A DNA stretch of 64,000 nucleotides, taken from contig NC_019892.1 of NCBI RefSeq assembly GCF_000242455.2, forward strand, positions 1,240,001 to 1,304,000, read 5' to 3'. A program made the position numbers and the translations under genes. This DNA comes from Singulisphaera acidiphila DSM 18658 (GTDB lineage: Bacteria > Planctomycetota > Planctomycetia > Isosphaerales > Isosphaeraceae). Below the pieces are notes generated by a model. It was not told where the DNA came from. It saw only the letters and a program-made list of their open reading frames with translations, and searched no databases. Every line of letters starts with the position of its first letter. Position 1 is the first letter of the stretch. Below, piece by piece: positions 1 through 9,379 of the stretch.

Positions 1-958
1 TGTAGTAGGGATAGTGGCCGCTCGTCTTGTAGAGTTCCACCTTGCCGATGTGCGGGGTGTAGACTGGCTGATAGCCCCGCTTCATCAACTCGTCTTTGAG
101 GAAGTTCTCGAGGACACCCCGGACGACGGCCCCCTTGGGCATCCAGAGGATCAGGCCCGAACCGACCAGTTGTGAGATCGTGAACAGGTTGAGATCCTTG
201 CCCAACCGGCGGTGATCGCGTTTTTTCGCCTCTTCCACCTGGGCGAGGAATGCGTCGAGCTCTTTCTTGTCGAAGTAGGCGGTGCCGTAGACACGCTGGA
301 GGACCGGGCCGTCGGTCCGGCCTTTCCAGTAGGCCCCCGCGATCGACATCAGCTTGAAGGCGCCAACTTTGCCGGCGTGGGGGATGTGGGGGCCGCGGCA
401 GAGGTCGACGAATTCCCCCTGGCGGTAGAAGCTGAGGATGCCGTACTTATGCAACTCGTCGTTGATGTGCTCAACCTTGAACGACTGGCCGAGCTCGTCG
501 ACGAACTGCCTGGCTTCGTCGACCGGGAGGCTGAACCGCTCGAACGGCTCGGCCGCCTTGAGGATCGCGGCCATCTCGGCTTCGATCGCGGGGAAGTCAT
601 CTTCGGAGAGGGGGCGGCCGGCAAGGACGACGTCGTAGTAGAAGCCGGTGGCGGTGGTCGGCCCGAAGGCGAGCTTGGCGCCTGGGAAGAGCCGCATGAT
701 GGCGCGTGCCATGATGTGCGCGGTGGAATGCCGGAGGACGTCGAGCGCCTCGCGGTCTTTGGAGGTCAGCAGGCGGAGCTCGATCGGCTGATCATGGCCG
801 TTCTCGAGCGGGCGATCGAGGTCGACGATGGTGCCGTCGGCCACCGCGGCGACGGCCGCGTCGGCCAGGCGGCGGCCGATCCCCTCGGCGATCTCGCGCG
901 GTCGCACCCCTTCGGGGAATTCCTTCAACGACCCATCCGGAAGCTTGATCTGGACCAT
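1..958 (-). CDS. thrS: Threonyl-tRNA synthetase, N-terminal part (runs off window)
   Basis: Charges tRNA-Thr with threonine in the cytoplasm. The frame read leftward from the ATG at 958 gives 319 residues before the window edge, about half of the usual length of about 640. It begins [10 protein letters not shown], a TGS domain (about residues 1-62). The editing (tRNA_SAD) domain follows, with the HSTAH zinc motif at residues 77-81 and DLCRGPH (Cys187, His191), and then the start of the class II catalytic core ([15 protein letters not shown]). In many bacteria thrS lies directly upstream of infC on the same strand. Here it is transcribed away from infC, leaving a 447-bp divergent control region. 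The long open frames on the plus strand across this stretch are antisense shadows. Confidence 0.95.
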   Translation of the reverse strand, partial: MVQIKLPDGSLKEFPEGVRPREIAEGIGRRLADAAVAAVADGTIVDLDRPLENGHDQPIELRLLTSKDREALDVLRHSTAHIMARAIMRLFPGAKLAFGPTTATGFYYDVVLAGRPLSEDDFPAIEAEMAAILKAAEPFERFSLPVDEARQFVDELGQSFKVEHINDELHKYGILSFYRQGEFVDLCRGPHIPHAGKVGAFKLMSIAGAYWKGRTDGPVLQRVYGTAYFDKKELDAFLAQVEEAKKRDHRRLGKDLNLFTISQLVGSGLILWMPKGAVVRGVLENFLKDELMKRGYQPVYTPHIGKVELYKTSGHYPYY

Positions 959-1232
959 GGCCCCACGCCCGGCGCAATGGCCGGCCTTTCCGTTCCCTGA
1001 ACTCTTGGCGGACGATCGCCCCCCGACCCACAACGCCGGTTCGGCCCGTCGCGCCGCAAACTCTTCTTGATGATCGCGAAAATCCCCCAAAGGGACCGCC
1101 GGAAACGCCTCGCCACCGGCCCCAAGAGGAACGCGCGAACCCCAGCGTAATCCAAGGGTGCGGCCTGTGCCAAGAGTCCCTCCGGAGGCGGGGGCGGCCG
1201 GCACGCTTATTGCGGCTTGCGGGAATACCCTC

Positions 1233-1261
1233 TTGACAGTAAAATTGATCGATTGTAGAGC
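1233..1261 (+). promoter_or_regulatory. Candidate housekeeping promoter for infC
   Basis: A perfect -35 hexamer TTGACA (1233-1238) is followed after 17 bp by TAGAGC (1256-1261), a weak -10. It lies about 145 bp before the infC start in the thrS/infC divergent region. The rest of 959-1405 shows no gene. Confidence 0.45.
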
Positions 1262-1405
1262 ATAAGGTTGCCTCGCGACGGACGAGGACTCGCCGTGGGG
1301 GTGAGTTTCGTGGACGTCCGGGGGCTGTGGGTCTCTCTCCATCGCGGGGGGACGGCCGCGCCCCGCCTTTGGTGAGGCTGATCCCATCGTCCTGGGGAGG
1401 ACGCT

Positions 1406-1909
1406 ATCGACCGGAATCTCAGGGTTAACGAGCAGATCCGCATCTCACCGGTGCGGGTGATCAACGCCGAAGGAGCCATGCTCGGCGTCATGCCGACAGG
1501 CAAAGCCATGGAAGCGGCTCGCGAAGCGGGCCAGGACCTGGTGGAGGTCGCTCCCAATGAGCGCCCACCAGTCTGCAAGATCATGGACTTTGGCAAGTTC
1601 AAGTATTCGCAGAAGAAACGGGCGTCGAAGCAGAAGCAGCACCAGGTTCAGGTCAAGGAAATCCGGGTTCGCCCCAAGACCGGCGACCACGATATCGAGG
1701 TCAAGGTCAAGCGCGCCCGCGAATTCCTTGAACACAAGGACAAGGTGCTGGTCAACGTCCTCTTCCGCGGTCGCGAGCTGGCGCACATCGACGAAGGCCG
1801 CAAGGTCATGGACGAAGTGCTCCATGCGCTCGACGACGTGGCGAAAGTCGAGAAGAACCCCTCGATGGAAGGGAAACGGATGACGGCGATCGTCGCCCCT
1901 CGCGCCTGA
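1406..1909 (+). CDS. infC: Translation initiation factor IF-3, ATC start codon
   Basis: IF-3 binds the 30S subunit and enforces correct start-codon selection. The reading frame gives (M)[15 protein letters not shown] and then RVINAEG, the conserved IF-3 N-terminus, and ends in AIVAPRA; 167 aa. No ATG or GTG upstream of the conserved RVNEQIR stretch fits. The codon at 1406 is ATC, placed 5 nt after a strong Shine-Dalgarno GGGGAGG (1394-1400), so ATC is the likely start. A GTG at 1451 would remove conserved residues. Rare AUU/AUC starts are known for infC and allow IF-3 to repress its own mRNA; that role here is inferred. It is the first gene of infC-rpmI-rplT-pheS and is followed by an intrinsic terminator or attenuator. 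Confidence 0.93.
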   Translation: MDRNLRVNEQIRISPVRVINAEGAMLGVMPTGKAMEAAREAGQDLVEVAPNERPPVCKIMDFGKFKYSQKKRASKQKQHQVQVKEIRVRPKTGDHDIEVKVKRAREFLEHKDKVLVNVLFRGRELAHIDEGRKVMDEVLHALDDVAKVEKNPSMEGKRMTAIVAPRA

Positions 1910-1965
1910 TTGCTCCGGTCTCCGGTACCCAGTTTGCCTTGTCTGCCTGGCTTGCCACGAAACAA

Positions 1966-2015
1966 CCCTCTCCGCCGTGACGTTTCGGCGTTGCGGTCGG
2001 AGAGGGATTTTTTTT
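1966..2015 (+). terminator. Intrinsic terminator/attenuator between infC and rpmI
   Basis: A 9-bp stem (CCCTCTCCG at 1966-1974 with CGGAGAGGG at 1998-2006) is followed by eight T residues (2008-2015). The 23-nt loop contains a further small CCG/CGG pairing. Lying inside the ribosomal operon, it probably tunes rpmI-rplT expression relative to infC. Confidence 0.75.
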
Positions 2016-2147
2016 GCGGTTTGCCGGTCAATTGGAGTTGGCCGGGGGACCGTCGTCGTGTTATGTTAATCGACTCGGCCGATTTCGCGGACTTCCCGCC
2101 GGCCTTCTGCGCGATACCGCCAGGCGATCGGTTAGGATAGGGTCATT

Positions 2148-2450
2148 ATGCCGAAGCTCAAGACGCACAAGGGAACGAAGAAGCGGTTCACGGTTTCGGC
2201 CACCGGCAAGGTCAGCCACAAGCGCTGCGGGTCGTCGCACTTGATGAGCCATAAGAGCGGCAAGCAGGTTCGCCGGCTGCGGAAGAAATCCATCCTGTCG
2301 ATTTCTGCCGAGGCGCATCGGCTTCGTCGCGCGTTGGACACTCGCGAGAGCTCCCAGCCCGACGCCATCAAGTCGGCCCGGCTCCAGTTCCTTGCCGAAC
2401 GGAAAGCCGAACGTGCAGCCGCAGCCGCAGCCGCGGCCGCCACGGCCTAA
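2148..2450 (+). CDS. rpmI: 50S ribosomal protein bL35 with alanine-rich C-terminal extension
   Basis: Structural protein of the large ribosomal subunit. The first 65 residues match bL35: MPKLKTHKGTKKRF at the start, then KRCGSSHLMSHKSGKQVRRL. The family is usually 64-66 aa, but this protein has 100. The extra 35 residues are charged and helical-looking and end in a run of nine alanines broken only at the very end (AAAAAAAAATA). The gene lies between infC and rplT, the standard order. The preceding 130 bp hold the terminator described above. Confidence 0.95.
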   Translation: MPKLKTHKGTKKRFTVSATGKVSHKRCGSSHLMSHKSGKQVRRLRKKSILSISAEAHRLRRALDTRESSQPDAIKSARLQFLAERKAERAAAAAAAAATA

Positions 2451-2573
2451 TTGCTGCGACGTCTCCGACGTCCCGTTTGATCACGACTGATCACGACGAT
2501 TCACCAGGCCTGAGACGCCCTTTTATGCTCGCCGAAAGGCGCTGGGCGTCGTGTTGGAAATTGAGAATCTACG

Positions 2574-2978
2574 ATGCGTGCAACGAAGGGCGCGGCCCGC
2601 AATAAGGCGAAGAAGCGACTGTTCAAGGCCGTCGAGGGGTTTGTCGGCGGTCGCCGCCGCCTGCTCCGGACCGCCAAGGAGACGCTGCTCCGAGCCGGCA
2701 TGTTCGCCTTTCGCGATCGCCGGGCCAAGAAGCGTCATTTTCGCCGTCTGTTCATCACCCGCTTGAGCGCGGCCGCTGAAATGCGAGGACTTCGCTACAG
2801 CCGCCTGATCCATGGCTTGCACCTGGCCAACATCGGCCTCGATCGCAAGAGCCTGTCCGAGTTGGCGATCCTCGACCCCGAGACGTTTGACGTCATCGTT
2901 GGTCGGATTCGTCATGAACTCGACCAGCACGACGCCAAGATTCGCGACCGCCAGGCGGCCAAGGTCAAGACGGCCTGA
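2574..2978 (+). CDS. rplT: 50S ribosomal protein bL20
   Basis: Early assembly protein of the large subunit that binds 23S rRNA, and a translational repressor of rpmI-rplT in several bacteria. At 134 aa it is slightly longer than the usual 117-120. It has the basic N-terminal arm ([19 protein letters not shown]) and the conserved core [19 protein letters not shown] and RYSRLIHGL. The C-terminal domain contains [13 protein letters not shown]. The short C-terminal tail is charged. It is 123 bp downstream of rpmI and 118 bp upstream of pheS. Confidence 0.96.
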   Translation: MRATKGAARNKAKKRLFKAVEGFVGGRRRLLRTAKETLLRAGMFAFRDRRAKKRHFRRLFITRLSAAAEMRGLRYSRLIHGLHLANIGLDRKSLSELAILDPETFDVIVGRIRHELDQHDAKIRDRQAAKVKTA

Positions 2979-3096
2979 GCCAAGTAAGTGGGCGGCGGCT
3001 TCGGTCTCTTGCTGTCTGAGCGGTTGAAGCCATCTCTCCGATCTGAAGAGGGCCGGATCGGTTCGCGCCCGGTCACGGCCCGATGGAACGAGGCCA

Positions 3097-4107
3097 ATGA
3101 GCTCCGCCGACCCAAATTCCCAGGCCCTGGCCGATCTTGACTCCTTGGAATCGGCGGGCCTCGTCGCCTTCGGTCAGGCTGAGTCCGCCGAAGGGGTCGA
3201 AGAGGCCCGGATCGAGTTCCTGGGCCAGAAGCAAGGCCGGCTCAAGGCTGCTCAAGAACGACTCAAAACGCTGGAACCGGCCGCCAAGCGCGGCTACGGC
3301 CAGCGGTTTAACGCAGTCAAGCAGGCGCTGGAGGCGGCCTGTGACGGGGCGAAGGCACGCCTCGAGCGGCCCGCGTCCCTCGAGGATCGCGGGATCGATT
3401 TGACCTTGCCCGGGCACCGCCCTCGGCTGGGACATCGCCACCCCTTGACCCAGACGGCCGACGAGCTGATCGACCTCTTCGGTCGGTTCGGCTTCGCCGT
3501 GGCGCGCGGGCCTGAGGTGGAGGATGTCCGCCACAACTTCGAAGCGCTCAATATCCCGCCATCCCACCCCGCCCGCGATCCGCTCGATAACTTCTATCTG
3601 AGCGAAGGCACAATGCTGCGCAGCCAGACGAGCACCGTGCAGATCCGGGTGATGGAAAACCAACCCCCGCCGGTTCGTGTGATCGCGATCGGACGTGTCT
3701 ATCGCCCTGACACGGTGGATGCCACCCACTCGTTCATGTTTCACCAGATCGAAGGCCTCATGGTCGATCGCGGTGTGACCATGGCCGATCTCAAGACGGT
3801 ACTCCGCTTGTTCGCCCAGAGCTATCTCGGTGAAGATGTGCAGATCCGGTTTCGACCCTCGTTCTTCCCGTTCACGGAACCGAGCGTCGAGGTCGATATG
3901 CTCTGGCATGGCGGCGACCGTTGGGTTGAAATGGGAGGTGCGGGGATGGTCGATCCCAATGTCTTCCGCGCCGTCGGCTACGACCCGGACGAGGTGACCG
4001 GATTCGCCTTTGGCCTGGGCATCGAGCGACTCTGCATGCGACGGCATAAGATCGACGATATCCGACTGCTCTACCAGAACGATGTGCGGTTCCTCTCCCA
4101 GTTCTGA
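3097..4107 (+). CDS. pheS: Phenylalanyl-tRNA synthetase alpha subunit
   Basis: Catalytic subunit of the (alpha-beta)2 enzyme that charges tRNA-Phe. It has 336 aa, a normal length. The N-terminal coiled-coil (about residues 1-85) binds tRNA. The class II catalytic core starts near DLTLPGHRP and contains [19 protein letters not shown] and [18 protein letters not shown] close to the C-terminus. The ATG at 3097 is preceded by a GAGG-type ribosome binding site. Its partner pheT lies 2.5 kb downstream on the same strand, separated by three other loci, which is unusual because pheS and pheT are normally adjacent. Confidence 0.96.
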   Translation: MSSADPNSQALADLDSLESAGLVAFGQAESAEGVEEARIEFLGQKQGRLKAAQERLKTLEPAAKRGYGQRFNAVKQALEAACDGAKARLERPASLEDRGIDLTLPGHRPRLGHRHPLTQTADELIDLFGRFGFAVARGPEVEDVRHNFEALNIPPSHPARDPLDNFYLSEGTMLRSQTSTVQIRVMENQPPPVRVIAIGRVYRPDTVDATHSFMFHQIEGLMVDRGVTMADLKTVLRLFAQSYLGEDVQIRFRPSFFPFTEPSVEVDMLWHGGDRWVEMGGAGMVDPNVFRAVGYDPDEVTGFAFGLGIERLCMRRHKIDDIRLLYQNDVRFLSQF

Positions 4108-4229
4108 GTCCACTGTGCCGATCATGATATGACCAGGGTGCGACCGGGTTTTGGTCTTCGACCGCGGCCGGAGACCTGGGCTCCGCATGGTCCGCCTTGG
4201 GACTCGATCCATCGATGAGGCCCCTTCCC

Positions 4230-4469
4230 ATGGCGTCCGACGAGAGCCGAATCATCGTGGCGATTGGTGCCACGGCGCACACCGTGAGTGTTCATCACCG
4301 CGACTTCCCCGAGATTCGCGCCGAGGGGCAGAATCCGGGGGACGCGGCCGCGTACCTGGTCAATCACTTGACCCGCGCCCTCGACAGTGCCCTGACCCAA
4401 TGGCGGCGGGAGACCATGAACCAGGCGATCGCCGAGGTTCAGGCCTTCGTTGCTGGCAAGGGTTCCTAA
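4230..4469 (+). CDS. Small conserved-looking protein, function unknown
   Basis: 79 aa beginning MASDESRIIVAIGATAHTVS. A beta-strand-rich first half (IIVAIGATAHTVSVHHRDFPEIRAEG) is followed by helices (DAAAYLVNHLTRALDSALTQWRRE, MNQAIAEVQAFVAG). No signal peptide, membrane segment or catalytic motif is visible. It lies 122 bp after pheS and reads toward the permease. The ATG at 4230 was chosen because the frame upstream of it looks non-conserved; an in-frame ATG exists at 4197. From memory, similar short proteins occur in other planctomycetes, but I cannot assign a role. Confidence 0.6.
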   Translation: MASDESRIIVAIGATAHTVSVHHRDFPEIRAEGQNPGDAAAYLVNHLTRALDSALTQWRRETMNQAIAEVQAFVAGKGS

Positions 4470-4700
4470 AACCTCGCTCCGTCGGTGGAAGAACCGGCAC
4501 CCTTCCTGTGATGCCGATCGTCTGTGGGGTGCCACGGGTGCCTACTTGGAGCCCGTGCGGGAACGCATTGGTCTGGGGATAGACCGGTTCCGAGTACGAA
4601 ACCGGCAGCCCCTGGACGAGGCTCAGATCGGCCACAGTTTTTGAGAGAGGCTCTCAGCCGAATTCGAACCGAAGCGAGCGGCGCAAAGGCGGGAGACACG

Positions 4701-6209
4701 ATGCCCACGACGACAACCGAGCCGGGCGAGCCGACTCCGACGCTGGTCCGCGCGCTCGGGCTGGTCGACGCCACAATGATCGTCATGGGCTCGATGATCG
4801 GGTCGGGCATCTTCATCACCTCGGCCGAGTCGGCCCGACTGGTGGGCTCACCCGGCTGGCTGCTCGTGGCCTGGGGTTTGGCCGGCCTGATGACGATCAC
4901 AGGCGCCCTCTGCTGTGCCGAACTCGCAGCGATGATGCCCAAGGCGGGGGGACAATATGTCTTCCTCCGCGAAGCCTACGGCCCCTCGTTGGGCTTCCTC
5001 TTCGGCTGGTCAATGTTCCTGGTCGTCCAGACCGGTACGATTGCCGCCGTCGCGGTCGCCTTTGCCAAGTTCCTCGGCGTGCTCATTCCGGCCGTAGCCT
5101 CCGACCAATATCTGGTCGCCCCCCGCGCCTGGGGGAACTACGCACTCAGCCTCTCAACGCAGCAACTGGTCGCCATCGGCTTGATCGTGGCTTTGACGGC
5201 GACGAATACGCGCGGCCTGCGAACGGGAAAGCTGATCCAGAACACGTTCACCTTCACCAAGACCGCCGCCCTGTTCGGCTTGATCGTGGTCGGCCTCACC
5301 TTGGGGCTCAACCCCAAGGCCGCGGCGTGGACCTCGTCGTGGTGGTATCCCACGGCCAACGGTTGGGACCCCGGGAAAGTTCAAGCCGGCTTCCGCGCGA
5401 CCGGCGGGGTGGCCTTGGCGATGCTTTTGGGGCGCGCGATGATCGGCCCCTTGTTCTCGCAGTCGGCCTGGAATAACGTCACGTTCACCGGTGGCGAGAT
5501 CCGCAACCCTGGCCGCAACCTGCCGCGTGCCTTGATCCTCGGCTGTGGAACGGTCATCGTCCTCTACTTGCTGGCCAACATCGCTTACATCCTGACCCTC
5601 CCGCTCGACCAGATCCAGGGGGCTCCACAGGACCGGGTCGGGACCGCCGTCATGCATGCGGTATTCGGTCGAGCCGGGACGGTCGCGATGGCGGTGGCGA
5701 TCCTGATCTCGACGTTCGGCTGCGTCAACGGACTCATCCTGGCCGGGGCGCGCGTCTATTATGCGATGGCTCGTGACGGACTCTTTTTCAACCGCGTGGG
5801 AACGACCAATCGCCGGCACGTGCCGGCCGTCGCGCTGGTGGCTCAGGGCGTCTGGGCCTGCTTGCTTGCCCTGCCGGTGACGGTCACGATCGATCCCTCC
5901 AGCCACGTGCCGATCTACGGCAATCTCTACAGCCAGCTCCTCGAGTACATCATCCCGGTCGATGTGGCGTTCTACATGCTGATGGTCGGGGCCGTCATCG
6001 CCCTCCGGCGCAAAACGCCCGGGGCCGAACGCCCCTACCGCACGCTCGGCTATCCTCTGACCGCCTTGATTTACCTGGGCCTGGCCGTCCTCGTGGTGCT
6101 CGACTTCATCGTGATGACGCCCGAGACCTCGGGCATCGGCGTCCTGCTCGTGCTAGCGGGAATTCCGGTTTATTTTCTCTGGTCGCGAGTGGGACGGAAG
6201 GCGGAATAA
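4701..6209 (+). CDS. APC-family amino acid permease
   Basis: Inner-membrane amino acid transporter, 502 aa, with about 12 hydrophobic segments. The signature GSMIGSGIFITS lies in the first membrane helix; CCAELAAMMPKAGGQYVFLREAYG follows in helices 2-3. The later segment NRRHVPAVALV is typical of the APC/LAT group. The ATG at 4701 follows GGGAGA and starts just before the first helix; longer upstream frames read through non-conserved sequence. It lies between pheS and pheT on the same strand, which invites the guess that it carries an aromatic or other amino acid, but the sequence does not show the substrate. Confidence 0.88.
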   Translation: MPTTTTEPGEPTPTLVRALGLVDATMIVMGSMIGSGIFITSAESARLVGSPGWLLVAWGLAGLMTITGALCCAELAAMMPKAGGQYVFLREAYGPSLGFLFGWSMFLVVQTGTIAAVAVAFAKFLGVLIPAVASDQYLVAPRAWGNYALSLSTQQLVAIGLIVALTATNTRGLRTGKLIQNTFTFTKTAALFGLIVVGLTLGLNPKAAAWTSSWWYPTANGWDPGKVQAGFRATGGVALAMLLGRAMIGPLFSQSAWNNVTFTGGEIRNPGRNLPRALILGCGTVIVLYLLANIAYILTLPLDQIQGAPQDRVGTAVMHAVFGRAGTVAMAVAILISTFGCVNGLILAGARVYYAMARDGLFFNRVGTTNRRHVPAVALVAQGVWACLLALPVTVTIDPSSHVPIYGNLYSQLLEYIIPVDVAFYMLMVGAVIALRRKTPGAERPYRTLGYPLTALIYLGLAVLVVLDFIVMTPETSGIGVLLVLAGIPVYFLWSRVGRKAE

Positions 6210-6240
6210 TGCCTTTCGAGCTCTCGGCAGGATTTCCCTC

Positions 6241-6657
6241 AATGGCCAGCGCATCCCCACTCTATGCGACCTACCGGTTTTCCGTTGATGATGATCATCG
6301 GATGGCTGAGGCCGGTATTGAGGGCGAGGATGTTCGCGTCAAGGGATCCATTCGACTCAGCGATTGTTCCGATTACGCCGTGATCCCCACGACGTCTGGC
6401 GATGTCTTCATTCTCATTAAGGTGGGTGATGGACGCGTCGGCCGGGTACGATCGAGGGATCAAGAAGCTGAGGTTCCATGCTCGAGAAGGGGTCGCCGAG
6501 GTCTGGCTCGTCGACCTGACAAAAGGAATGGATCGAAGTCCATCGTCGCCCGATCTCGGGTGTTCACACGGAGATCCAGATCCGGCCGCGTGGGGAGAGT
6601 GTCTCTCCCGAGGCGTTTCCCGACCTCGTCCTCGCCGTTGACTCCATTCTGGGTTAG
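6241..6657 (+). pseudogene. Decayed Uma2-family (DUF820) nuclease gene
   Basis: Three frames must be joined to recover a Uma2-like protein. The first gives MASASPLYATYRFSVDDDHRMAEAGI. A second (around 6430-6530) gives ASAGYDRGIKKLRF, then AREGVAEVWLVDLTKG. A third (about 6530-6657) gives EVHRRPISGVHTEIQIRP, then GESVSPEAFPDLVLAVDSIL and a stop. The second shift looks like one extra A near 6529. The middle of the family domain is missing as well, since only about 139 codons remain of the usual 185-200. Uma2 genes are abundant and often multicopy in planctomycetes and cyanobacteria. This copy cannot make an intact protein. Confidence 0.8.
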
Positions 6658-6665
6658 GGAAGCCG

Positions 6666-8681
6666 ATGATCGTTAGTTGGAACTGGTTGGCACAATATGT
6701 CCGGCTCGACATGCCGGTGGACATTTTGACTGAACGGTTCGCCCTGACGGGTTTGAACCACGAGTCGACGTCCGAGGTCGGTGGCGACCTCGCCATCGAC
6801 CTGGAGGTGACCAGTAACCGGGCCGACTGCCTGGGGCATCTGGGAGTCGCCCGTGAGGTCTCGGTCCTCTTCGACCGCACGCTCGCGGTGCTCGATCCCC
6901 GACCGCCGGAGTCCGGGCCGGCCGTCACGACGCGGACCGGGGTGACCGTCGATGATCCCGCACTCTGCTCCCAGTTCACCGCACGGGTGATCTCGGGTGT
7001 GAAGGTTGGCGAGAGCCCTTGGTGGCTTCGCAAGCGGCTCGAGACGATCGGCGTACGGCCGATCAGCAACATCGTCGACATCACGAACTATGTCATGTTC
7101 GAGTGTGGGCAGCCGCTCCACGCGTACGACCTCGACCGACTCGAGGGCCGCCGGCTCGTCGTCCGTCGGGCGCGCAAAGGGGAGACCCTCACAGCGATCA
7201 ACAACAAGGTTTACGAGCTCACGCCCGAGATGCTCGTGATTGCCGACGCCGAGCGGCCGGTCGGCCTGGCCGGCGTCATGGGGGGGCTGGACACCGAGAT
7301 CGGGGCGACGACCGCGAACGTTCTGATCGAGGCGGCCCGATTTGATTCGATGTCCATTCGTCGGACGGCCCGAGCGCTGGGATTGCACAGCCCGTCAAGC
7401 TATAGGTTCGAGCGCCCGCTCGACCCCGAACGTACGGAATGGGCGAGTCGGCGGTGCGCGGAGTTGATCCTGGAACTGGCCGGCGGAACGCTTCATCCCG
7501 GCCTGATCGATGTGAGCACCCCCCTGCCCGCTCGGTCGTCGATCAAGCTGCGGTATGCGCAGATCCCTCGGGTGCTTGGGATCGACGTTCCTCAGCCTCG
7601 GGTCGAGGCGATCCTCCAAGACCTGGGTCTCGAGGCCCGCGGCGGCACGAGCGACTGGCGCGAGTTTCAGCCGCCGAGTTGGCGGAGCGACCTCGAACGT
7701 GAGATCGACCTGATCGAGGAAGTCGCGCGGATCCACGGTTATGAGCATATTCCCGAGAACCGGCTCGTCCCCCTGGCCAGTTCCCCGCGCGGCCTGCGGG
7801 AACGGGTCGAGACCGAAATCCGAGGTGCCCTGACGGCTTGCGGGTTCGACGAGGCGGTTACGTTCAGCCTCGTCTCCGACGAGCTCAGCGAGCCCCTCGA
7901 CCCTGGTTCTGAGTCGTCCCCGATCCGGGTCGATCACTCGAGCCGAAAGCGCGAGAACGCCCTGAGGCGGAGCCTCGTCCCGAGCTTGCTGGCCGTCCGC
8001 CGCCATAACGAAGCGTACGGTAACCCCGATGCCGAGCTCTTTGAGATCGCCAACGTCTACCGCCCGCGCTCCGGCTCGGTCCTGCCCGAGGAACCGACCC
8101 GCCTGTCGCTGGTGAGCGGACGCGACTATCTCGGGCTCAAAGGGGTGGTCGAGGCCCTCCTGGCGCGGCTCCATGCCGACCACGACCTGGAGGTTCGCCC
8201 CGTGGCCTTGCCGTACTTTGCTCCCGGCCGAGGAGCCGAGCTGCTCCTTGGCGGAACGCATCTCGGCTATCTCGGCGAGGTTGATCCCACCCGGCTCACC
8301 GCGCTCGAGCTTCGCGGCGCGAGCTCAGCCGTCGAATTGGAGCTGGACGTCCTGATGGCCAAGGCCATCTTGGTTCCGCTCCATCATCCGCTCCCCCCTT
8401 TCCCGGCGGTGATGCGCGATCTTTCGCTTGTTGTTGCGCGAAGTCTCGCCTGGTCGGAGCTGGCGCGGGCCGTTCGCGACGTGGCAGGCCCGACCCTGGA
8501 GGCGGTCCTCTATCTCGACACCTTCCGCGGTGGCAACCTCGACAACGACCGCCAGAGCCTTCACTTCGGCCTTCGGTTCCGCCACCCTGCGCGAACCTTG
8601 ACCGGTGAGGAGGTCGAACAAGCCATCCAGACGGTCATCGCAGCTTGCGCAGACCGCTTCGGCGCCACGTTGAGAACGTGA
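6666..8681 (+). CDS. pheT: Phenylalanyl-tRNA synthetase beta subunit, short form
   Basis: Editing and tRNA-binding partner of PheS. At 671 aa it is about 120 shorter than the common bacterial form of about 790. The N-terminus MIVSWNWLAQYV runs directly into VTSNRADCLGHLGVARE and the B3/B4 domain (VRPISNIVDITNYVMFECGQPLHAYD, interrupted here only for display). The EMAP-II-like tRNA-binding insertion normally found near residues 40-150 is absent. The B5 domain (RVLGIDVPQPRVEAILQDLG), the catalytic-like module and a C-terminal FDX-ACB domain (HPLPPFPAVMRDLSLVV) are present. The start lies 8 bp after the Uma2 remnant. Loss of the EMAP insertion is known in some lineages, so it is probably functional. 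Confidence 0.94.
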   Translation: MIVSWNWLAQYVRLDMPVDILTERFALTGLNHESTSEVGGDLAIDLEVTSNRADCLGHLGVAREVSVLFDRTLAVLDPRPPESGPAVTTRTGVTVDDPALCSQFTARVISGVKVGESPWWLRKRLETIGVRPISNIVDITNYVMFECGQPLHAYDLDRLEGRRLVVRRARKGETLTAINNKVYELTPEMLVIADAERPVGLAGVMGGLDTEIGATTANVLIEAARFDSMSIRRTARALGLHSPSSYRFERPLDPERTEWASRRCAELILELAGGTLHPGLIDVSTPLPARSSIKLRYAQIPRVLGIDVPQPRVEAILQDLGLEARGGTSDWREFQPPSWRSDLEREIDLIEEVARIHGYEHIPENRLVPLASSPRGLRERVETEIRGALTACGFDEAVTFSLVSDELSEPLDPGSESSPIRVDHSSRKRENALRRSLVPSLLAVRRHNEAYGNPDAELFEIANVYRPRSGSVLPEEPTRLSLVSGRDYLGLKGVVEALLARLHADHDLEVRPVALPYFAPGRGAELLLGGTHLGYLGEVDPTRLTALELRGASSAVELELDVLMAKAILVPLHHPLPPFPAVMRDLSLVVARSLAWSELARAVRDVAGPTLEAVLYLDTFRGGNLDNDRQSLHFGLRFRHPARTLTGEEVEQAIQTVIAACADRFGATLRT

Positions 8682-8706
8682 TCCTTTACTTGAGAATTGT
8701 GAGTCT

Positions 8707-9183
8707 ATGTTCGATAATCGCTGGGATAATTGGTCGGGAGATTTTGCCGAGTCGTTTGCCGCGGACCAACTCGATCCGCGGGTCCGCGGCTGCGTTTCCG
8801 AAATCCTGTCGCACTTCGGTCAGTCTGTCCGGTTGATCGATCGCGACTTCCCCGACGAGGTTTCGTCGGGAACGTTCGCGACTGTATTGACCGAGCAGAT
8901 GCCTCGGCTGGCCCTTCCGGAAGCCACGCGACCACTGGCGCCCGAGGTGATTGCGCAGTTCCTCGAGTATCTCCGAGAAACCGGACGGGTCGGCGAAGCG
9001 GCTGATTGGGCCGCCCAGATTCGCGTGATCGCACGGTCGTACAACGAGCGGCTCAAGCCGGGCGGAGGTGTCAAAGGTGTGCCGATTCGCAGGCCGGCCG
9101 ATGTCTCCTCGGCGAGTCGCAACGACCCCTGCCCGTGCGGTTCGGGCAAGAAATACAAGAAGTGCTGCATGGGGCGAGCGTGA
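8707..9183 (+). CDS. SEC-C motif protein
   Basis: 158 aa. The first 120 residues are helical with no recognised catalytic motif. The C-terminus is a clear SEC-C zinc finger, RNDPCPCGSGKKYKKCCMG (C-x-C-x8-C-C), as at the end of SecA and in many accessory proteins, where it binds zinc and mediates protein or ribosome contacts. It begins 25 bp after pheT and is probably cotranscribed with it. The long hairpin at 9265-9322 follows. Function otherwise unknown. Confidence 0.8.
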   Translation: MFDNRWDNWSGDFAESFAADQLDPRVRGCVSEILSHFGQSVRLIDRDFPDEVSSGTFATVLTEQMPRLALPEATRPLAPEVIAQFLEYLRETGRVGEAADWAAQIRVIARSYNERLKPGGGVKGVPIRRPADVSSASRNDPCPCGSGKKYKKCCMGRA

Positions 9184-9264
9184 GCTTGGCCCCGCCTTTG
9201 GCCGGTGAAAGACCGCCTCGGTGATTTCCAACGACTGGGCGACCGGCTCAAGACATCGATCTGG

Positions 9265-9322
9265 GAAACGACCGCGAGGCGAGGCTCTCCGGGCTGGGAG
9301 CGCCTCGCCTCGCGGTCGTTTC
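9265..9322. terminator. Long perfect hairpin between convergent genes
   Basis: 21-bp perfect inverted repeat (9265-9285 with 9302-9322) and a 16-nt loop that can add four more pairs. No long T-run follows on either strand. It lies between the SEC-C gene (rightward) and the DUF1328 gene (leftward), so it probably ends both transcripts. Confidence 0.6.
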
Positions 9323-9379
9323 GGTAATCAGGTTGTGGTATGCGCCGCGCCGGTGCCATAGAGAGGGACCGGCCACTCG

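Noticed and set aside
212..1000. 262-codon plus-strand ORF opposite thrS
   Set aside because: Antisense shadow in GC-rich DNA; the minus frame encodes clear ThrRS motifs.
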